In this document: positions 1 through 9,934 of the stretch, piece after piece
How the letters are laid out: each line of letters opens with the position of its first letter
Position numbering within the stretch: position 1 is the stretch's first letter
From: Spinacia oleracea
Taxonomy: Eukaryota > Streptophyta > Magnoliopsida > Caryophyllales > Amaranthaceae
NCBI RefSeq assembly: GCF_020520425.1
Contig: NC_079487.1
Coordinates: 107,976,141 to 108,040,140, forward strand
Direction: 5' to 3'
DNA: 64,000 nt
Notes under the pieces: model-generated
The model's input: the letters and a program-made list of their open reading frames with translations, nothing else
Told to the model about the DNA's origin: nothing
The model's database searches: none
Position numbers and translations under genes: made by a program

Positions 1-175
1 TTTCAATAAAAGATTTATAATTTGTATAGGAAATATTTGTTTCCTTCTTTATATCGATTATCTTATTTAAAATATTTTCATAGTAAATATATTGCGTTGA
101 TAGTAAAAATATTTTAGAATCTGACACATAGGATTGCGACAACTAAATGTTGTCGCACCTTACGACCTTTATCAT
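1..175. mobile_element. MITE, right part only (family shared with 54.0 and 57.5 kb)
   Basis: This stretch matches the right half of the copy at 57532-57933: a TAGTAAAAATATT-type core, then GCGACAACTAAATGTTGTCGCA and the terminal CCTTTATCAT. A third copy in the opposite orientation lies at 54039-54367. The left half falls outside the window. The family has terminal inverted repeats ATGATAAAGG/CCTTTATCAT and is about 330 bp without its AT microsatellite. The superfamily is not clear because I could not define the target duplication. Confidence 0.6.
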
Positions 176-882
176 CACCCTAAATATATATGATCATGCA
201 TGTCATTGATCATCAATTAATTATATAAAAAAGTGCCAAGAGTTTGAAATTTAACCATAAAGAATAAAGAAATATTCTTTAGTTATGAGATAGAAATTTG
301 AGGGTGAGACCAATTATAGGACTCATTTTATTTGTCTATTATTATTATTTATTAAGTGTTATAAACTATTCTTTCAATTATGAAAAACGAAAATACAGAA
401 ACTAGATTAGGACGAGATAATCTCTGTCCTTAGGATAATATTAGCCCCCACTAAATTGCTGATGGGATTCAAAGCTAATCTACCCCCAAGATTCCCTAAT
501 CAAATGAACAGATTACAGCAAGATCCTCTATTCTCATGAACATGTGTTTATCAGAAATATGAATGAAAAAACGTGATTAACATTAACCTTCTGCCTTAGG
601 TTAAATAGGAAAATAATATGGCAGTTACAAAATAACCGCCTCTGATATTATCCTATTAACTTAACGTGCCACATGCTAAGTCTTGATTAATAATATATAG
701 CCATATTATTAAACCAATACTAGCAACCAAGCCAAATGCCCCACTTGGCCTAATGACTCAAGCCACAACATATTTTAATAAGTCAAGCACATGGGCATAT
801 TTAAAGATATACAAAAGTTCATATTTCTTCCATGTGGGAGAAAACTCCCACATAACAAAATGAAGACTAATATGTCTAACAT
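176..882. other. Intergenic, no gene seen
   Basis: AT-rich sequence with stops in all frames and no recognisable coding or RNA motif. Confidence 0.6.
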
Positions 883-885
883 TAA

Positions 886-2573
886 GGGGCTGTTTGGTTG
901 ATGCTGTTGGAATGGATTGGAATGAAGTTATAATCCATAGGGGTGTTCAAAAATACCCGACCCGCATTACCCGACCCGTTGACCCGCTGATCCGGCACAA
1001 ATAAAGCGGGTAATATTGATGATTTTTAAAAAATAAATGGGTCGGGTACCCGACCCGGTAAAAATTCCGGGTAACGGGTCGGGGCATGGGCCGCTATTTT
1101 GACTAAACGGGTACCCGAATACCCGCTAAAAACAAAACAAATTTTTTTTTTAAAAAATGTGCGTGTTGGGCCTCTTGACAACTGAGAGAATATACTTAAT
1201 TTAGTCGGTTAACTGGTTTAGAACTTTAGATTTTAGGGTTTCTCAAACACTCAATCCGCCGCTCCTCTCAATCTCTCATTCTCTCACCTCCTTGATCTCC
1301 TCTCTCAAGTCTCACCCCTCCCCACTCGCTGCTATATGAAGATTGGTCTTGTTGTCTGACTCTACGACCAGATTAATTAGAGAAGTCGAAATCATTGTCG
1401 AATGTACTCTACAAGCCATTGATGCCATTGTCGTCGAAGAGAAACGAACAGTGAAGGGCGCAATTGATGATGATGAGTTACAGGAGCGCTACTACTGCTT
1501 GGCTGGCTTTGCAAAGCCATGAATGAGCTTTTATCATTTGAATTTGATTAACTAGCACTCGTCATTTAGTGGAATCCTTGCTAATAATCTAATATGTGCG
1601 CCATTGCTACATGATTATTTACATTTTACAGGGTTTAAAATCTTATATTATGCTATATTAATCATTTACAGAAGTACGAGATTTTTTTTTGTTAAAGAAA
1701 CCGGGTACCCATTGACCCGACCCGGGAAAATCGGGTACCCGTTTAGCGGGTACCCGGTTATCCCGGGTCGGGGCATGGGCCGACAAAATGACTACCCGAA
1801 CATCCGGGTACCCGGTAATGAACACCCCTAATAATCCATTCCATCCATTTTATTGTTTGGTTGGATAAATTTGGTATGGAATCTCATACCAAAGGGGTTA
1901 TAATTCCTCCCCTATCCCCTGAAATCCCATACCCACCTCTCACCCCAAGATTCACAATCCATTTCACTTTTGATACAAACTCTAATTACTTATGAGGAGA
2001 GAGAAGAAACACCTGACGGTGCTCCTACTTCAGATCCGACGACCGTCGTCGGCTACTCTTCACCGGCCACCGTTATCACTTTGACGACCACCAGTCAGAG
2101 ATTTTCTCTTTGTCGGCTACCACATCATTGATGAGATTGAGTTTTCCATTTTATTTCTTCTGTTAATCAATGGAGTATAAAATTGATTTTTTGAATATTT
2201 TTTTCGAATTTTCGTAAGTCATTGCTTCAGCCTGGTATTAAGACTCCATTACTGCAATCTACGGAGTGGAGTTGTTTTTCATGCTAGTGAGTGGTGGATA
2301 CAACCTAAACACTATACAGGGGCACTCGATTATATTTTTTTTATTGATATTTATGAAATTGATCATTTTTTGAATTTATTGTACAAATTATTTAAATTGT
2401 TAAAGTTTGGATGTTTAATCCATTCCAAGAGTAGACCAAACAATGTGAATTTGCTGAAATTCATTCCATGAATCAACCAAACAACTTTAGATTGGTATGG
2501 GATTTTGAATCCATACTCCCCTGGTATGAGATTTCATACCATTCCATTCCATTACAGTGAACCAAACAACCCC
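886..2573. mobile_element. Harbinger-like non-autonomous element
   Basis: Terminal inverted repeats GGGGCTGTTTGGTT (left) and AACCAAACAACCCC (right) differ at one position and are flanked by a 3 bp TAA duplication at 883-885 and 2574-2576. This is the target preference of PIF/Harbinger elements. Subterminal sequence is also inverted (ATGGATTGGAATG near the left end, CATTCCATTCCATT near the right end). No transposase frame is present. The element is interrupted by a complete hAT element at 938-1830. Confidence 0.8.
938..1830. mobile_element. hAT-like non-autonomous element rich in ACCCGACCCG
   Basis: Perfect 12 bp terminal inverted repeats TAGGGGTGTTCA/TGAACACCCCTA are flanked by an exact 8 bp target duplication ATAATCCA (930-937 and 1831-1838), the hAT signature. 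Both ends carry arrays of short CCCGACCCG/GGGTACCCG motifs pointing inward. The interior (about 1200-1560) is less repetitive and looks like captured plant sequence, with pyrimidine-rich leader-like text near 1250-1320, but no coding frame of note. It is inserted in the Harbinger-like element. Confidence 0.88.
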
Positions 2574-2576
2574 TAA

Positions 2577-2941
2577 GTATATTCGTAAAGGTTGAAGAAT
2601 GGCATAACTTTTGACCTTTAAGTGTTGAACAGAGTAGTTTTTATATATTTGATGACCTTACGGCATCAAATCAACTCTAAAGTCGACCATTTATATTGTT
2701 AATAGATTAAAAACCGGCGACGATTTTTGATTAACTGGATAATTACATTTTTGTTTAGAAATTAGGTGGAGAATAGTCTAATCTAATATGTCTACGTTAA
2801 GCGTACAAACAAATATTGATAGACCAAAACACCATTTCATTTGCCCCTATGGGGTGTTTGGTAGTCTCGTAGGAAGGATAAGAACTAGTGATAAGTACTC
2901 CAAGAGTAGTTCAAGGTGCTTTGATCGTTCAATTAGCATCC
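2577..2941. other. Intergenic flank of the copia insertion
   Basis: No gene is visible. A GGGGTGTTTGGTAGTCTCG segment near 2850 looks like one end of another terminal-repeat element, but I found no partner end beyond the copia insertion. Confidence 0.4.
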
Positions 2942-2946
2942 CGATT

Positions 2947-3332
2947 TATTGGAGTATATGATCAGAAGCAAGACAGCAGCACACAATATGATCAGAAGCA
3001 AGACAGCAGCACAGATCAGTCCACTACAAGAGCTGCGTTGATCACTGCATTACTGTCTCAACTACTGACAGTTGAAGATCATGATGCACAGATTAATGAC
3101 ATGGCACTATAGTACACAGATTAGTGACATGGCACAAGTTGTTACATGATGTAATAGTTAGTTATAACTAACTCTTTCAGTTGTGTTTGTTTGCCTAGAA
3201 AACTAACACACTAGTATATAAGCTAATGTGCTTCTTCTTGTAATCTGTAACAAGAATCATTCTGATTCTCAATCAATAAAATCTCTTCTCTTCTTCTCTC
3301 AATCAGAAGTTCCAATTTCAAGAACTTCTTCA
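2947..3332 (+). repeat. 5' LTR of the copia element
   Basis: Near its start it contains two tandem copies of a 27 bp unit beginning ATATGATCAGAAGC. It has a TATA-like TATATAAGC near 3216 and an AATAAA near 3275, consistent with promoter and polyadenylation signals. It is paired with 7812-8197. Confidence 0.93.
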
Positions 3333-3344
3333 TGGTATCAGAGC
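3333..3344 (+). other. Primer binding site, initiator-Met tRNA
   Basis: TGGTATCAGAGC immediately follows the 5' LTR. This is the standard plant copia primer site complementary to the 3' end of initiator-Met tRNA. Confidence 0.9.
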
Positions 3345-3531
3345 AGGCTACAGATCCTGCTAAGCTTTCCGCATTTCAATAAAACTGTTAAAAGAACAGC
3401 AGCAAGTTTTTTTACTTAGCAATTTTTCCAGAATCTGTTAATCAAAATCAGAAAATAATCCTGACAATTCAAATCAAAGTTCAATCAAAATTCTCTGTTT
3501 GGTTTCTTGAAGATTATCTCTTGAGTTTATC

Positions 3532-6500
3532 ATGGGAACAGAAGCAATGCAAGATCCTAACAGTGTGTACTTCATACATACTTCAGAAAATCCTTATGCT
3601 GCAGTTGTATCAGACAAATTTGATGGAGAGGGTTATGCAGAATGGAAGAGAGGCATATTGTTAGCATTTGCAGTCAAAAACAAAGTTCGTTTCATTGATG
3701 GTTCTTTGCCTAAACCAGCTCTCAATCATGCAGACTATCAAGCATGGGATAGATGCAACAGTATGGTCATGGCATACTTGTTAAGGTCTCTGAGTCCTAC
3801 AATTGCTAAAAGTGTAGTGTTTCTTCCAACTGCAAGAGACATTTGGAAGGATTTGGAAGAACGTTTTTCAGTTACTTCAGGACCACAATTCTATGGATTG
3901 CAACAAAGTCTAAGTGAAGTTTCTCAAGGAGATAGCAGCATCACTGATTTTTTCACCAAGATAAAGATGATTTGGGATGAACTGAATAGTGCCAAGGCTG
4001 TACCAGTTTGCATCTGTACTGGTTGTACTTGTAATGTCAGTCAGAAGTTTGTTCAAGAAAAGGAGGAAGAAAGGTTAATCCAGCTGTTGATGAAGTTACA
4101 CAAGAAACACTCTCAAGTGAGAACTAATATTCTTATGATGAATCCTTTACCAAGCATAGCTACTGCTTACAGATTGCTTGTTCAAGATGAAAAGCAACAA
4201 AGAATGTCTGAAGACCAAGAAGTGAAGCCAATGGTGTTTGCAGTTGCTGATGATAGAAGGAATAACAACTACAATAACAACAGGGTTTATCAGCCCAAGA
4301 TAATACAGGGTCCTGGCAATAACAAATTTGCAGTTTCAAACAAAAGAACTGGAAATTCCTTCTTCTGTAATCATTGCAACATGGCAGGTCATTCAATGGA
4401 AAGATGCTGGAAATTACATGGATATCCACCTGGTCACAGAGGCAAAAGATTTGCAGGAGTGATGCAAGGTACTGAAGATGTTCCAAGTGATGAGAGTATC
4501 ACTCACATCTCTGAAGAACAATATCAGCAGTTTTTAAGCCTAATCAATGAGCAAGAACAGCCTGTTCATGCAGCCAATGTGGCAGGTACATGTCTAATCA
4601 CTTCATTTAATACAAGGTGGATTGTTGATAGTGGAGCTACAGACCATATTTGTTCTAATTTGGAGTTATTTCATACATTTTCTGAGTTGAAAGAAGGTGT
4701 TAGGACCATCACAGTTGCTGATGGTAAGAAAGTTGAAGTAAAACATATTGGTGATGTTTTAATTGGGAAGAATATTGTGCTTAAGAATGTTCTACATGTG
4801 CCTAACTGTCATTTTAATCTTATCTCTACTCATAAATTGTGTAAAGATCTTTCCTGTGACATCATATTCACTCATGACAAGTGTATGATTCAGGAACATT
4901 CTCAGAAAAATTCAGTGGTTCTTGGTAAGATAGAGTCAGGATTGTATGTTGTGGTTGAAAGTGATTTGGAGAATAAAAGGTTGCAGAACAACTCAAGTTC
5001 AGAAGTTCTGGTTTCAGTTACAGAAGATATCAAGTTGTGGCACTTAAGGATAGGTCATCTACCTTTTGACAAACTCCATCTAGTGAATAAATCTTTGCCA
5101 TCTGTTGGAAGAAATTGTGACAGTTTTTGTCAAATTTGTCCTAAAGCTAAACAATGTAGACAGCCTTTCCCTATTAGTCATACTAAGACTTTTCAATGTT
5201 TTGAGTTACTTCACATTGATGTATGGGGCCCCTATAAAGCAAAGACTCATGACAATTGTACATTCTTTCTTACAATTGTAGATGACTATTCCAGGAATAC
5301 ATGGACTTTCTTAATGAAGCATAAATCTGATTCTGTTGATATTCTATCCAATTTTTTGAATTTTGTTGATACTCAGTATGGCTTGAAGGTGAAATGTTTT
5401 AGAACTGATAATGCCAAGGAACTTTGTGAAGGAAGAATCTTACCTTTGTATCATAAGTTTGGGATCAAACATCAGAAAAGCTGTACAGACACTCCACAAC
5501 AGAATGGAGTGGTTGAGAGGAAGCATAGACATTTACTAGAAACAACTAGAGCTTTGTTTTTCCAATCTAGACTTCCAGTGAGATTTTGGGGTGAATGCTT
5601 GCTTACTGCTACTCATCTTATCAACAGAATGCCCCTAAGTAGCATCAATTTTGAAATACCTTATGAGAGGTTAAACAAATCTCCAGTTCAGTTAGATCAC
5701 TTAAGAGTTTATGGTTGCCTTGGCTATGTTTCAACAATCAAAGCCAATAGATCAAAGTTTGATCCTAGATCAATTCCTTGTGTTTTAGTTGGTTATCCAC
5801 CTGATCAGAAGGCCTATAGAATGCTTAATCTAGAAACAAAACAGATTGTTGTTTCTAGGGATGTCCATTTTCATGAAAAACATCTACCATTTCATATTTC
5901 AGCCACCCAACACACAAACACAAACCCTATTTTCCTTCCAATCCACACTCCATTTGATTCAAATACAGATTTTGACATTCCTGATGTATTTGATATACCA
6001 TCAGAACCAGATTCCCCAACTACAGATACAAATTCATCAAACACAGACCTTCAACCTGAAACACACACAATTCTTGAACCTGAAACACACATCTCTGTTG
6101 AACCTGAACCACCATTCCATCCTGAACCTAGACAATCTACTAGAATACACAAACCTCCAACTTGGTTGGATGATTATGTGTGTACTGTTTCTGAACTAAG
6201 TTGGTGCAACATTGTCAGTTACAGTGAACTTCCTGTTTTTCACAAAGCTTTGGTATCACAAGCTGTTAAAGCTCCTGAACCAGTTAACTTTAATGAAGCT
6301 TCTCAGTCTGCAGATTGGGTTGCAGCAATGAACAAGGAAATTGATGCCCTCACTGCTAATCACACTTGGGATATGTGTATTCTTCCAAAAGGCAAGAAGG
6401 CTATTGGTTGTAAGTGGGTTTACAGAGTAAAGATGAAGAAAGATGGTTCTATTGAAAGGTTCAAAGCCAGACTTGTGGCTAAAGGGTTTACTCAGAAGTA

Positions 6501-7977
6501 TGGAATAGATTATGCAGAAACTTTTTCACCAGTTGTAAAAATGGCAACTGTCAGGTGTTTGATTGCTTTGGCTGTCACTAAGGGTTGGATCATCCATCAA
6601 TTGGACATTAATAATGCATTTCTGCATGGTGATCTAACAGAAGAAGTATACATGAAGGTTCCTGATGGCATTCCTAATCCAGAAAGCAAGGTGTGTAGGT
6701 TGAAAAAGTCCCTATATGGTTTGAAACAAGCAAGCAGGCAATGGTTTGTCAAACTTACTTCTGAACTGCTTCATCTTGGTTTTGTTCAGTCAAAAAATGA
6801 CTACTCTCTTTTCATTAAGACACAGAACAATGAACACACTCTGGTTGCAGTTTATGTTGATGACATATTGGTCACTGGGCCTCATCACTCATAAATCATT
6901 GCTCTCAAGTCTCACTTGCACAAAAAGTTCAGCATCAAGGATTTGGGTGAACTAAGCTATTTTCTGGGAATTCAAATTTCTAGAGTTCAGAATGGTGTTT
7001 TTCTCACACAATCCAAGTTCACTAGGGAACTTTTGGCAGACTGTAACTTGGATGTATCCAAACTAGCTAAAACACCCCTTCCTGTCAAACTTAAGCTCAC
7101 TGATTCAGTGGATGAGCCATATACTGATCCTACTCAGTACAGATGTTTGGTAGGCAAGCTTAATTTTCTCACTCACACAAGGCCAGACCTTTCTTTTGCA
7201 GTGCAAACTCCTAGTCAGTTTATGCGATCCCCTAAGGTGTCTCATTTTCATGCTTTGCATCACCTGCTTAGGTATGTGGCTCACACAGTTGGTCAAGGGA
7301 TCTTCATTCAATCCTCTTCTCAGTTGATTTTACAAGCCTATTGTGATTCTGATTGGGCTGCTTGTCCAGATACCAGAAGATCTGTAACTGGTTATGTCAT
7401 GCTTCTTGGTACAAGCCCTATATCCTGGAAATCCAAAAAGCAAGGTACCATATCCAGATCATCTTCTGAAGCTGAATATAGAGCCATGGCAGCTGCAGCT
7501 TCAGAAATTACTTGGTTGGTTCGATTATTGCAAGAAATGGGTATTTCTAACCTAAGTCCAGTTCAGCTTAAGTGTGATAATCAGTCTGCAATCCACATTG
7601 CAAAGAATCCAGTTCATCATGAAAGAACTAAACACATTGAGCTAGATTGTCACTTCACTAGGGATAAAGTGTTAGAAGGTTTGATTGATCTCACTTTTGT
7701 TCCTACTTCTGATTAGTTAGCTGATGTGCTAACAAAGGTGTTGTCCTATCCTCAACACTCTGACTTGTTATCCAAGCTAGGTATGCTATCCCCGCCTAGC
7801 TTGAGGGGGGCTATTGGAGTATATGATCAGAAGCAAGACAGCAACACACAATATGATCAGAAGCAAGACAGCAGCACAGATCAGTCCACTACAAGAGCTG
7901 CGTTGATCACTGCATTACTGTCTCAACTACTAACAGTTGAAGATCATGATGCACAGATTAATGACATGGCACTATAG
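3532..7977 (+). pseudogene. copia gag-pol polyprotein, two in-frame stops
   Basis: One reading frame from the ATG at 3532 carries all copia domains in order. They are an N-terminal gag region (about residues 10-230), a CCHC zinc knuckle (279-292), aspartic protease DSG (366), a GAG-pre-integrase HHCC region, the integrase core D563/D626/E662 (D,D35E spacing), reverse transcriptase with YVDD at 1108-1111, and RNase H with its acidic residues in the 7340-7620 part. A TAA at 6892-6894 cuts the frame just after YVDD. A TAG at 7714-7716 lies at the end of RNase H. No frameshift was seen and the same frame resumes after each stop. The frame then runs through the polypurine tract into the 3' LTR and stops at 7975-7977. 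As it stands the copy could make gag, protease and integrase but not a full reverse transcriptase/RNase H. It could still be mobilised in trans. Confidence 0.93.
7801..7811 (+). other. Polypurine tract of the copia element
   Basis: TTGAGGGGGGC sits immediately before the 3' LTR, the expected priming site for plus-strand DNA. Confidence 0.8.
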
Positions 7978-8197
7978 TACACAGATTAGTGACATGGAAC
8001 AAGTTGTTACATGATGTAATAGTTAGTTATAACTAACTCTTTCAGTTGTGTTTGTTTGCCTAGAAAACTAACACACTAGTATATAAGCTAATGTGCTTCT
8101 TCTTGTAATCTGTAACAAGAATCATTCTGATTCTCAATCAATAAAATCTCTTATCTTCTTCTCTCAATCAGAAGTTCCAATTTCAAGAACTTCTTCA
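7812..8197 (+). repeat. 3' LTR of the copia element
   Basis: Same length as the 5' LTR, with four substitutions by eye (within the first 27 bp repeat, in ACTAACAG, in ATGGAAC, and in TCTTATCTT). Confidence 0.93.
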
Positions 8198-8482
8198 CGA
8201 TTGATCAAGTAAGCTTTATACATGCTCGAGTTGGAGATATTAATAAGGCAATGGCGGAGATTTAGTGAGCAATGGATCAACGAGGAAGAGAAGTGAGCGT
8301 TTATACTTACATCTTGGTTTTAGAAGCCATTAGGTTGTGAAGTAGGCCTTCTATGAGACCGCCTTACGCATAATACCGATAATGATATAAGTATTAGAAA
8401 CTAAATATATTATGAAAAAATTTAACTATTAGATCGAATAGACATTATAACTACAAAGTATTTAATTAAAAAGTACGTAGTA

Positions 8483-8841
8483 ATTCCCCCGTCTCTTTTT
8501 GTTCTTTACTTTTTTCTTTTTTGGTGTACCAAAATGTTCTTTACATTTCCTTTTATAGTATCACATAAATGTATTAATATTCTATTAAAATTTGTGTCCA
8601 ATTATTATTTTACCCATTAAATTCGATCACTAGGTCATTTAATATTTCACACTTTCCCATTGGGACATTAAATCTTTCTCATTTTCTCAATATCAGAATT
8701 TTGATAAAAGTGAAAATTTTATAAATAATCGTAATTTGCCTTGTTTAAATAAAAAAAACAGAGGAATCTCAATGCACATTAATTAATCGTTAAAACGCGT
8801 GCAAAATATCAAACGTAAAAAACAAAAAGAGACGGAAAGTG
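8483..8841. mobile_element. Stowaway-like MITE (degenerate ends)
   Basis: Inverted ends CCCCGTCTCTTTTTGTT and AACAAAAAGAGACGG are related to those of the copy at 14504-14858. The outermost bases have diverged from CTCCCTCC. A TA lies at the right edge and a plausible TA at the left. Confidence 0.7.
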
Positions 8842-8889
8842 TAGTATAACTATTTTATTGAAAGTATAATTTATATGAAGAAGAACAGT

Positions 8890-9540
8890 ATAATCACACT
8901 TAACGACTAATGAATATTAATTCATTAGTCATTACAAGAATTAGTCATTACAAGAATTAAAATTTTAGTCATTTTTTTTAGTCGTAAAAAAATTAGTCAT
9001 TTTAGTCGTAAAAAAAAAAATTTACTTAGTCGTTAAGTGTGACAAATGACTACATTTTTTTTTTACGACTACAAAATTTTTTTACGACTACTTAGTCGTT
9101 AAGTGTGACAAATGACTAAAATGACTAATTTTTTTACGAACAAAAAAAACCACTTTGTACGACTACATTAGTCATTACAAGAATTAAAATTTTACGACAA
9201 ATGAATATGAGAGATAGATAAGGTTTTTTTTTAAAAGAATCCTAAACAACAAACTATTTTGCATTTTGGGAATTAGCCGTAGTGGAAAACATAATTAAGA
9301 CTTGTTATCATGTTTCAAACATAGTACTCCGTAGTAATCAGTGACTTTTTATTGCACAACTACCATAGACATTAGACAATGCTTTCCATTAATTCCCTTT
9401 TTTATTTTAATTCTATCATGGCGAAAGTGTGATTCACATCATAATATATAGTCGGAAAAATGGTGAAAGTAGTCGTACAAATTAACGACTACATCCGTAA
9501 AAAAATTAGTCATTTTTTTTGTTCAGGGTAACGGCTTCGG
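8890..9540. repeat. Cluster of TTAGTCGTTAAGTGTGA-type repeats
   Basis: Short motifs recur in both orientations: TTAGTCGTTAAGTGTGA with its trailing ACAAATGACTA at 9024-9052 and 9090-9118, CACTTAACGACTAA near 8895, ATTAGTCATTACAAGAATTA three times (about 8930-9190), and TTTTTTTACGACTAC. The pattern resembles subterminal repeats of one or more DNA transposons. No terminus or target duplication could be defined. Confidence 0.55.
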
Positions 9541-9847
9541 CCATTAGATATAGTTATTTGTCGAGCAAAAATTATAAATAATTACACCCTCAATCATACT
9601 TGGTCGACCCTCTATATATCCACACTCGTATAGAAATTTCAAGTAAGTTAAGGTGTGTCGTAATATAAGCGACTAGATTGTCTTCTCTAAGGCACTGTTT
9701 AGTTCACCTTATTTCAGAACTTTATTACTTATTTCAGATTTAATCAGATCAGATCAGACCAGACCAGATCAGATCAGATCAGAAAATATAAGTTCATATC
9801 AGATCGGATCAGAAAAAATAAGTTCAGATCAGACCAGATCAGATCAG

Positions 9848-9912
<65 letters not shown>
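9848..9912. repeat. (ATT)n microsatellite
   Basis: About 21 ATT units. On the minus strand this is an (AAT)n run directly downstream of the reverse transcriptase frame, so it most likely is the 3' tail of that non-LTR element. Confidence 0.85.
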
Positions 9913-9934
9913 CAAGCTACAAAGATCAAATGAA

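Larger units (their letters stand above)
2942..8202 (+). mobile_element. Ty1-copia LTR retrotransposon, structurally complete
   Basis: The element has two 386 bp LTRs (2947-3332 and 7812-8197), an initiator-Met tRNA primer site directly after the 5' LTR, a gag-pol frame, a polypurine tract directly before the 3' LTR, and a perfect 5 bp target duplication CGATT (2942-2946 and 8198-8202). By eye the LTRs differ at four positions (about 1%), so the insertion is recent. The LTRs begin TA rather than the canonical TG and end CA. The only visible damage to the coding frame is two nonsense codons. Confidence 0.95.

Noticed and set aside
2888-3112. Small frames in the copia LTRs (2888-3112 and the 3' equivalent)
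   Set aside because: They are chance frames over LTR sequence. The 3' one is only the tail of the pol frame.
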